DNA of 10,262 bases from Lachnospiraceae bacterium (GTDB lineage: Bacteria > Bacillota > Clostridia > Lachnospirales > Lachnospiraceae): assembly GCA_003542935.1 (NCBI GenBank), contig DPJQ01000117.1:9644-19905 (forward strand). Reading direction: 5' to 3'. Both the position numbers and the translations under genes were made by a program. A model generated the notes under the pieces. That model was given only the letters and a program-made list of their open reading frames with translations. It had not been told where the DNA came from and ran no database searches. This document shows, piece by piece, positions 5,291 to 10,262 of this stretch; position 1 is the first letter of the stretch, and each line of letters begins with the position of its first letter.

Positions 5291-8251
5291 ATGAGCAAGA
5301 AACAGACTATGTGGATGTTTTCTGCCGTACTGGCATTTTTGCTGATTTTGTGCGGAGGCCGGGCTGTATGGGCGGAAGACAGCGTTGTGGAAATTAAAAA
5401 TGTGACTCTTACAGGAACTATGATCCGGATCCGCGTGGATGACGAAGACATGACTGCAGTGAGCGGATCCCTGGAGGCTGCGGTAGAGTATCTGGAGGAC
5501 GGCGTGGCAAAAACGGCGGAGAATATCCGCCACAGTACATTGGCTGATTCTGAGTGGCAGAAGCTTCTGGGCAGTTATACAAAGTATGACAGTGAAAAGG
5601 GACAGTGGTATCTGCAGGTCGGAGACAGGCGGTATGACTGTCCGATTGAAGTGAAAGAATACAGATCGGATGAAATTCTGTTTGTTCCACCCTATGCTCC
5701 CCAATACGGGTCTGTTACAGTCACAAAAAGGAAGCCGTTTATCTTTTGTAAACAGCCCCTGACAAAGGATGGCTGCGAGAGAATCGTGGTAAAGCCTTCA
5801 GATTCCGGGCAGACACTGGACTATGTACAAAGCTATGCGGGAGGCGTAAACGGGGAGACCGGAAAACCTGTACTGCCGGAGGATAATATTAATGTGACGG
5901 ATCCCCTCAGAGTGGAAAATGGCGGTACTTTGTACTGCTTTATGTATTTTTATGGTGTGGAAGACGATATAGAGGTTGAATGTCATTCAACGGAGTCAAT
6001 TTACACTTGTGCCCGGATAACGGAAGAGAAGTCCTGGTCAGGTGCCGGAGAAGATGGTCCGATCTGGTTTAGGATAGAGGCCGGTGAGGATGGCTACTAT
6101 CGCCTGCATTATGACTATAGCAATATCGGCAGCAGCGTAAAATACTGTGAAGATGCGAACCCTGATCTTCCATACGAAAAGTTCTATCATGGTTATCATA
6201 TAGCCGGATTTGATCCACTGTACGAATGGTATGAAAACAAGTATACCCATCCATTTTACCTGGAAGCTGGTCAGGCAAAATGGATTTCCGTGACCAGAAA
6301 ATGGATGAGTCCTAACGCGCAGAACCGCTATCTAAATGTTTCACTGGAAAAAGTAGCCGAAGAAGATATCCTTATTGGAGATTTACAGGTCGCAAATAAC
6401 CTGAAATGGGTTTTAAATGGCTGGTATGAAGATGATGTATTGACGTTTTCCCCGGATAACACAGGCCACAGGAGGGATAAATACACCGTTGCAGATATTT
6501 TCAGCGGGGACAGTTTCAGTATTGGTTTTAAATATAAAGTGCAGGGAGATATCGGTTACTGCGGATATTTTGGGATAGTGCTTGGAGAGAGGTTATTTAA
6601 AAATCCCTCTGGCACGGTCGCAGAGGCCCAGACAGGGGTCGGTACCCGGATAACCATGCAGTTTTTTGACTCTTCCGGGAACGCCCTGGAACTTTCCAGC
6701 ACAGAAACTCTGAAGAGAAATTGTCAGTACTGCATTGTGTTTTCGGCCATGAAGGGAGAAGAGATACTGGAACAGGAGGAGATCCGTCTTCAGCTTGATC
6801 CGGACGACGCTTTACGCTTTGAAGATATGGAGTTAAATATGCCTGGAGTAGAAGGCATAACGAAAAGCGGAGAAACCATCACTTGCTATCATGAATGCAA
6901 AGAGTTATATTTTTCAAGTTTGGATATAAGCTTTACGCACTATACCGGACCCGGGAGACAGGGCGGGGCAGGAGGATGGTTCAAGGACAGCGATGATCTG
7001 AAGAAAAACTATATAAAAAAGGAAGGGTATGAAGGCGTTGAGATTTTCCTGACTTCGGATACGGGTAAACGGTATGACCTTCCGCTGGGACCGGAATTTC
7101 GGCTGCCCATAGGCAGATATACGCTGGCTGTCCGGTCAGACAGGGGTCTGCAAAAGGAAATATATATTCATGTTCTGCCGGATATCCCTAAAGGGCTGAA
7201 TATACGGCTTAATGATGATCTGAGCCATATAGATGACGTTTGGTGGTGCACGGGTGATAATCCTTCCGTATCCGCCAGTACCTGGGGCAAACATGCCAGT
7301 GACATTCCGAATGAAGAGTATGGCATCACTTATGAGTGGAAATTTGAAGGGATTTATGTTCCCGGCCAGGGCAGCGGCGAAAGGCAATACGGCGGGGTAT
7401 ATGAAGACTATCCGGACGCGGCCTTTGATCCGGGCACAGATATGGCTGTTTCAGCCGATACAAGTACGATGACATTCAAGGGAAAAAAGGAAGGATATTA
7501 TGAATTTTCCGTTACCGCTTACCAGACTCCTGAAAACGGAGGCGGGCGGCGGAAACTGGATCTGCCTGCCGAGTATTTTCTGATCGGCTACCGCGAAGAC
7601 AGGGATCGTGCGCCGGAAGATTATTATGGTGATGATGGTGAATGTGATCACGAGTTCGGCGATTGGGAAGTGGATCGGGAGGCAACGGCGCTGCGTTCCG
7701 GTTCCCGCAGCCGGGTCTGTGTTCTCTGCGGCGAGAAAGAGGTTCAGGAGATCAAAAGGCTTAAAGCTACCGGAAAACTTTCAGCTTCCGGCCTTCCCTT
7801 GCAGGTCAAAAAGTCTACAACCGCCCTCCGGGCCATCGGCCTGGCCAGGGGAGATTACGTTAAAAGCTGGAAAAGCAGCAATCCTAAAGTTGCCGGAGTG
7901 AGCAGGAAAGGGAAGATAACGGCGAAGAAAAAGGGCACGGCAGTGATCACCGCCGCACTCGCCAGCGGGAAAAAGCTTACGGCCAAAGTAAAAGTCCAGA
8001 CCGGAAAGGTAAAAACGTCAAAAATAAAGCTGGAAAAGACGAAATTGCAGCTGGAAAAGGGCGAAAGCTACACGCTGGCTCCCCGGATAACGCCCCTGAC
8101 CAGCCAGGATAAACTGACGTATGACAGTTCAAACAAAAAAGTAGCCACAGTAAACAAAAAAGGAAAAATAACGGCAAAGAAAAAAGGAACGGCAAAGATC
8201 ATTGTCCGTTCCGGAAAGAAAAAAGCAGTCTGCAAAGTGACTGTAAAATAA
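5291..8251 (+). CDS. Large secreted protein with Cys-His/CxxC motif and two C-terminal Big_2-type Ig-like domains
   Basis: A 986-residue exported protein. The ATG at 5291 follows GAGGAGGA (5278-5285). A signal peptide is clear: basic start, hydrophobic residues about 8-22, probable cleavage after 'AVWA' near residue 29. Residues about 30-780 are acidic, rich in Tyr, Trp, Gly and Asp and probably beta-structured; I do not recognise a named domain there. Residues 785-825 carry 'CDHEFGDWEV...RVCVLCGEKEVQEI', a CxH...CxxC motif common in Lachnospiraceae surface proteins and perhaps metal-binding. Residues about 826-905 and 912-986 are two Big_2-like domains sharing 'KGKITAKKKGTA' after 'SSNPKVAGVS' or 'SSNKKVATVN'; they are very Lys-rich. 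There is no LPxTG, transmembrane tail or S-layer domain. It has its own promoter and faces a convergent gene 32 nt downstream with no clear terminator between. Enzymatic activity, if any, is unknown. Confidence 0.9.
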   Translation: MSKKQTMWMFSAVLAFLLILCGGRAVWAEDSVVEIKNVTLTGTMIRIRVDDEDMTAVSGSLEAAVEYLEDGVAKTAENIRHSTLADSEWQKLLGSYTKYDSEKGQWYLQVGDRRYDCPIEVKEYRSDEILFVPPYAPQYGSVTVTKRKPFIFCKQPLTKDGCERIVVKPSDSGQTLDYVQSYAGGVNGETGKPVLPEDNINVTDPLRVENGGTLYCFMYFYGVEDDIEVECHSTESIYTCARITEEKSWSGAGEDGPIWFRIEAGEDGYYRLHYDYSNIGSSVKYCEDANPDLPYEKFYHGYHIAGFDPLYEWYENKYTHPFYLEAGQAKWISVTRKWMSPNAQNRYLNVSLEKVAEEDILIGDLQVANNLKWVLNGWYEDDVLTFSPDNTGHRRDKYTVADIFSGDSFSIGFKYKVQGDIGYCGYFGIVLGERLFKNPSGTVAEAQTGVGTRITMQFFDSSGNALELSSTETLKRNCQYCIVFSAMKGEEILEQEEIRLQLDPDDALRFEDMELNMPGVEGITKSGETITCYHECKELYFSSLDISFTHYTGPGRQGGAGGWFKDSDDLKKNYIKKEGYEGVEIFLTSDTGKRYDLPLGPEFRLPIGRYTLAVRSDRGLQKEIYIHVLPDIPKGLNIRLNDDLSHIDDVWWCTGDNPSVSASTWGKHASDIPNEEYGITYEWKFEGIYVPGQGSGERQYGGVYEDYPDAAFDPGTDMAVSADTSTMTFKGKKEGYYEFSVTAYQTPENGGGRRKLDLPAEYFLIGYREDRDRAPEDYYGDDGECDHEFGDWEVDREATALRSGSRSRVCVLCGEKEVQEIKRLKATGKLSASGLPLQVKKSTTALRAIGLARGDYVKSWKSSNPKVAGVSRKGKITAKKKGTAVITAALASGKKLTAKVKVQTGKVKTSKIKLEKTKLQLEKGESYTLAPRITPLTSQDKLTYDSSNKKVATVNKKGKITAKKKGTAKIIVRSGKKKAVCKVTVK

Positions 8252-8283
8252 TGTCTTACGGAGTGTCCGCTGGCAGATTGGCT

Positions 8284-8931
8284 TCATCCCCCATAGATCT
8301 CCTCCGGTGTAAGCCCTGCCGCCCAGGTCAGATAGTACACGGCATCGGAGGCCACACCCACCACGTTTTCTTCATGCAGAAAATCGGTGATATTGGAGTC
8401 AAAGAGCATATTGGCCTGGGCGGCAAATTCCTCGTCGGAGTCCCAGAAGAGCACGGCGATGGTGAAAAAGGGGAAGACCGGGATCTCATAGCCCGCGTCG
8501 CCCTGGGAGAGGGGCCGCCCGCCCAGCTTCTCACAGGCCTGCTTTAATTCTGCCACATGGCCGGTAAAGCAGCCCTCCAGTTTTTTCAGGATGGTCTGGC
8601 GGTACGCCTGTTCAAAGGGATAGACCCGCTTGACTTCATAGAAGGGCACCAGCTTTCCCGAGGCCGCGGGCTGTGCGACGGCATAGTGAAAGAGATTATA
8701 GATCGTGATGGCTGTATTAAAGGGAGGCGTGATTTCCCGTTTATCCGTATAGCGCACGTCTCCCGAGCGGCGGCCGATGCGCAGCGGGTGGGCGTAGTAG
8801 GTGATATACAGTGCCTCGTCGTCTATGTCAAGGCGGAATTTGCGGGCCAGGGCTTCGTGATCCATGGCCAGGAATTTTCGGCGCCAGTCGTCAAGGACGA
8901 CATCATAATTGGAAACGCGTGAAGTGTTCAT
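8284..8931 (-). CDS. DUF3786-family protein of unknown function
   Basis: A 215-residue protein without a signal peptide or membrane segments, so probably cytoplasmic. The ATG (complement of 8929-8931) is preceded on the minus strand by AAAGGAG about 5 nt away. The whole length fits the DUF3786 family of anaerobes: an N-terminal 'WRRKFLAMDHEALARKF', a central 'PFNTAITIYNLFHYA' followed by a conserved hydrophobic 'PFYEVKR.YPFE', then 'LGGRPLSQGDAGYEIPVFPFFTIAVLFWDSDEEF' and a C-terminal 'LFDSNITDFLHEENVVGVA'. In this family the gene often occurs near corrinoid or radical-SAM enzymes, but no such partner is seen here, so context gives no function. It is transcribed alone, convergent with the large secreted protein gene. 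The family call is from recognised sequence pattern, not a search. Confidence 0.82.
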   Translation of the reverse strand: MNTSRVSNYDVVLDDWRRKFLAMDHEALARKFRLDIDDEALYITYYAHPLRIGRRSGDVRYTDKREITPPFNTAITIYNLFHYAVAQPAASGKLVPFYEVKRVYPFEQAYRQTILKKLEGCFTGHVAELKQACEKLGGRPLSQGDAGYEIPVFPFFTIAVLFWDSDEEFAAQANMLFDSNITDFLHEENVVGVASDAVYYLTWAAGLTPEEIYGG

Positions 8932-9017
8932 GGAAGCTCCTTTCAGAAGTTGTTTTTTGGTATATCCGGCACGGGCCGGGGCATCTGCTGCCGGAGCCTG
9001 TACGGTTACTTTTCCTG

Positions 9018-9023
9018 ATTATA
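9018..9023 (-). promoter_or_regulatory. Putative -10 element for the DUF3786 gene
   Basis: The minus strand reads TATAAT here, about 87 nt upstream of the start codon. The best -35 at 17-nt spacing is a weak TGGCAA, so the promoter may need an activator, or the true promoter may be elsewhere. The element adjoins ATATACCAAA, one arm of a widely spaced inverted repeat. Confidence 0.45.
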
Positions 9024-9132
9024 TACCAAACGCCCGCAATTTGCCATGAAAAATCTGGTGGGAATTAATTATGATAAAGAAGTGCCCGCAGGGAAACGGA
9101 AACATATTTGCATGAAAATTATAGATTATTTG

Positions 9133-9156
9133 GCTCGCCGGACGGCGGGCTTTTTT
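9133..9156 (+). terminator. Orphan plus-strand rho-independent terminator
   Basis: GCTCGCC (9133-9139) pairs with GGCGGGC (9144-9150) around GGAC, with one G-U pair, followed directly by six Ts (9151-9156). It is a strong terminator by shape, but no plus-strand gene ends upstream, because 8284-8931 is on the minus strand. It may end a small RNA, stop antisense transcription coming through the DUF3786 gene, or be left from a lost gene. Confidence 0.8.
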
Positions 9157-9246
9157 CATTTGCCGGCATGTGGAAAAACTGTTGCGGCCTTTTTTCATAT
9201 AAATTAAAAACAATCAAATAAAACACAAAAACACTCATAAATTACG

Positions 9247-9275
9247 TTGATATATCATAAAAAATGAGATATAGT
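9247..9275 (+). promoter_or_regulatory. Promoter of the PTS EIIA-HAD operon
   Basis: TTGATA (9247-9252) and TATAGT (9270-9275) are 17 nt apart in an AT-rich stretch, with an expected start near 9282, about 33 nt before the start codon. Confidence 0.7.
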
Positions 9276-9314
9276 GATACAAAACGAACATATAAACAAA
9301 AGGAGGAAAAAAGT

Positions 9315-9773
9315 ATGTTTTTAAAGGAACTGGCGGACAAAAAGAGGATATGTTTCCATCAGAGCTTTGCTACGTGGGAGGAGGCTGTCACCGCATCCTG
9401 TGCACCGCTGCTTGCAGAGGGGGTGATCGAGCAGGCTTATATCGATTCGGTGATTGGGTGCGTGAAGAAATACGGTCCCTACATTGTCTTTGCGCCCAAT
9501 ATCGCCATGCCCCACTCCCAGGAAGGTGCGGTGGGTGTTCATGAGACGGCTGTCAGCTTTATGAAGGTGGAAGAGCCGGTGCATTTTGAGGATGGAAATC
9601 CGGACAAGGATGCCCGTCTGTTTTTTGTGCTGGCCTCTACAGACCATAAAAAGCATATGGAGAACATGGAAAAGCTGGCAGGTATGCTCCTGAAACCGGG
9701 CATGGTGGACGAGCTTTTGAAAGTAACCAATGAGGAGGAACTGTTGGCTCTGGATGCCCGCTGTGAGGGGTAA
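9315..9773 (+). CDS. PTS EIIA protein of the mannitol/fructose/ascorbate (UlaC-like) type
   Basis: A 152-residue cytoplasmic phosphocarrier. The start at 9315 is set by AGGAGG (9301-9306) 8 nt upstream; an in-frame ATG at 9264 lies within the promoter and is unlikely. The fold family PTS_EIIA_2 is indicated by 'YGPYIVFAPNIAMPHSQEGAVGV' spread over residues 53-75, with H67 as the probable phosphorylated His, followed by 'FMKVEEPVHF', 'DARLFFVLASTDHKKHMENMEKLAGML'. In this family the protein takes phosphate from HPr and passes it to an EIIB subunit. The closest pattern is the ascorbate-type UlaC/SgaA group. No EIIB or EIIC follows; the next gene, 19 nt on, encodes a HAD phosphatase. It could serve permease subunits elsewhere or act as a regulator. 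Confidence 0.88.
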   Translation: MFLKELADKKRICFHQSFATWEEAVTASCAPLLAEGVIEQAYIDSVIGCVKKYGPYIVFAPNIAMPHSQEGAVGVHETAVSFMKVEEPVHFEDGNPDKDARLFFVLASTDHKKHMENMEKLAGMLLKPGMVDELLKVTNEEELLALDARCEG

Positions 9774-9792
9774 AACGCGGGAGTACATAGAA

Positions 9793-10262
9793 ATGACAGA
9801 AAAGAAAAAATTACTGGTGTTTGACCTGGACGGCACACTGTTGAACGATGACAAAGATATCACCCCGCGCACCCGGGCGGCCATAAAGCGGGCCCGGGAG
9901 AAGGGGTATGCGGTCTGTTTCGCTTCGGGACGGTGCGAGGAGATGATGTCGATCTACAGGGATGCCGTGGGCGGCTGCGACTATCTGGTTTCCTGCAACG
10001 GGGCCATGACCCGTTCCCTGGCAGACCGGGCCGTCATCCAGAAGCAATACCTGGGAGCCGGGGAGGTGAACCGGGTGCTGGCGTATCTCTTTGGACGGCG
10101 GATGGATTTTATGATGTATTCAAGGGAGGAAATGTATTTTTCTGCCTACAGCGACAAGCTGCGCCGCCGGGTGGGAGACTATGAGGAACTGTCTGCAGCC
10201 TGGGGCTTTCCGGTGAAGCTGAGGGCCCGTGGGCTGGATACTCCCGACCTGCGGGAACGGTT
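9793..10262 (+). CDS. HAD-superfamily (Cof-type) hydrolase, N-terminal part
   Basis: The gene runs off the right edge; 156 residues are visible of a family usually about 260-290 long. The ATG at 9793 follows GGGAG (9779-9783) by 9 nt and lies 19 nt after the EIIA stop, so the genes are likely co-transcribed. HAD motif I is FDLDGTLL (residues 10-17, with nucleophile Asp11 and acid Asp13) and motif II is 'FASGR' near residue 50. The pattern 'ITPRTRAAIKRAREKGYAV' between them and 'DYLVSCNGA' after them is typical of the Cof/YidA (HAD-IIB) group, which removes phosphate from sugar phosphates or similar small molecules. The pairing with a PTS component suggests a sugar-phosphate substrate, but that is inference. 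Confidence 0.92.
   Translation, partial: MTEKKKLLVFDLDGTLLNDDKDITPRTRAAIKRAREKGYAVCFASGRCEEMMSIYRDAVGGCDYLVSCNGAMTRSLADRAVIQKQYLGAGEVNRVLAYLFGRRMDFMMYSREEMYFSAYSDKLRRRVGDYEELSAAWGFPVKLRARGLDTPDLRER

Larger units (their letters stand above)
8932..9314. other. Intergenic region between the divergent DUF3786 and PTS EIIA genes
   Basis: This 383-nt stretch has no supported gene. Near the DUF3786 start it holds a GC-rich leader in which TGCCGG (8989-8994) can pair with CCGGCA (8966-8971), flanked by a 10-nt inverted repeat TTTGGTATAT (8956-8965) / ATATACCAAA (9021-9030). A minus-strand -10 (TATAAT, complement of 9018-9023) overlaps the right arm, with only a poor -35. The rest contains an orphan plus-strand terminator and the promoter of the PTS gene. 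A 54-codon frame from 9046 runs through the terminator and is not convincing. Confidence 0.6.

Noticed and set aside
8252..8283. Possible shared terminator between the convergent genes
   Set aside because: Only a 4-bp stem (CGGA/TCCG, 8259-8269) without a T-run is present, too weak to call.
8251..8922. Plus-strand open frames opposite the DUF3786 gene
   Set aside because: They lie antisense to a gene with a clear family match and ribosome binding site and show no protein signature of their own.
9046..9210. Small plus-strand frame of about 54 codons in the intergenic region
   Set aside because: It has no ribosome binding site, reads straight through a strong terminator, and its composition is unremarkable.
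9321..9884. Minus-strand open frame of 187 codons opposite the EIIA gene
   Set aside because: It covers the active-site region of a clear PTS EIIA and the start of a HAD gene in antisense; no domain is visible.

Overview
The window looks like chromosomal DNA of a Gram-positive anaerobe of the Clostridia, most likely a Lachnospiraceae-type gut bacterium. This is inferred from strong AGGAGG ribosome binding sites, sigma-A type promoters with 17-nt spacers, roughly balanced base composition, a TPP-riboswitch-controlled ECF thiamine S component, a YtrA-like GntR/ABC module, and secreted proteins built from BspA-type leucine-rich repeats, DUF4430, Big_2 and a Cys-His/CxxC motif typical of this group. 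The species cannot be fixed from the sequence alone.

Layout: (1) 1-1904 holds two co-directional surface/secreted protein genes: the end of a BspA-like LRR protein, then a DUF4430 protein with two basic C-terminal repeats. (2) 1927-3913 is a compact regulator/transporter operon: a GntR repressor of the YtrA type, an ABC ATPase and an ABC-2 permease, each overlapping the next by 4 nt (ATGA). Its promoter lies inside an unusual set of four copies of a 9-nt motif arranged as two inverted repeats, the second of which encloses the ribosome binding site. (3) 3945-4885 is a thiamine uptake unit: promoter, TPP riboswitch, terminator hairpin whose 3' arm carries the ribosome binding site, thiT, and a long hairpin at the 3' end. 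(4) 4886-5290 has no convincing gene; it holds promoter-like sequences and possible gene debris. (5) 5291-8251 encodes a 986-residue secreted protein ending in two lysine-rich Big_2-type domains. (6) 8284-8931 on the minus strand is a DUF3786 gene, convergent with it. (7) 8932-9314 is an intergenic region with the leader of the minus-strand gene, an orphan plus-strand terminator and the promoter of the next operon. (8) 9315-10262 starts an operon with a UlaC/mannitol-type PTS EIIA protein and a HAD (Cof-type) phosphatase cut by the window edge.

How they fit together: the GntR protein probably represses its own operon and the ABC transporter it encodes. ThiT would import thiamine through a shared ECF energizing module not in the window, switched off by TPP. 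The secreted proteins lack a visible sortase signal and may be held at the wall by charge (inference). I see no CRISPR array, transposase, tRNA or rRNA. The least ordinary signal is the regulatory architecture in front of the GntR operon; I do not see clear evidence of an entirely new multi-gene system.
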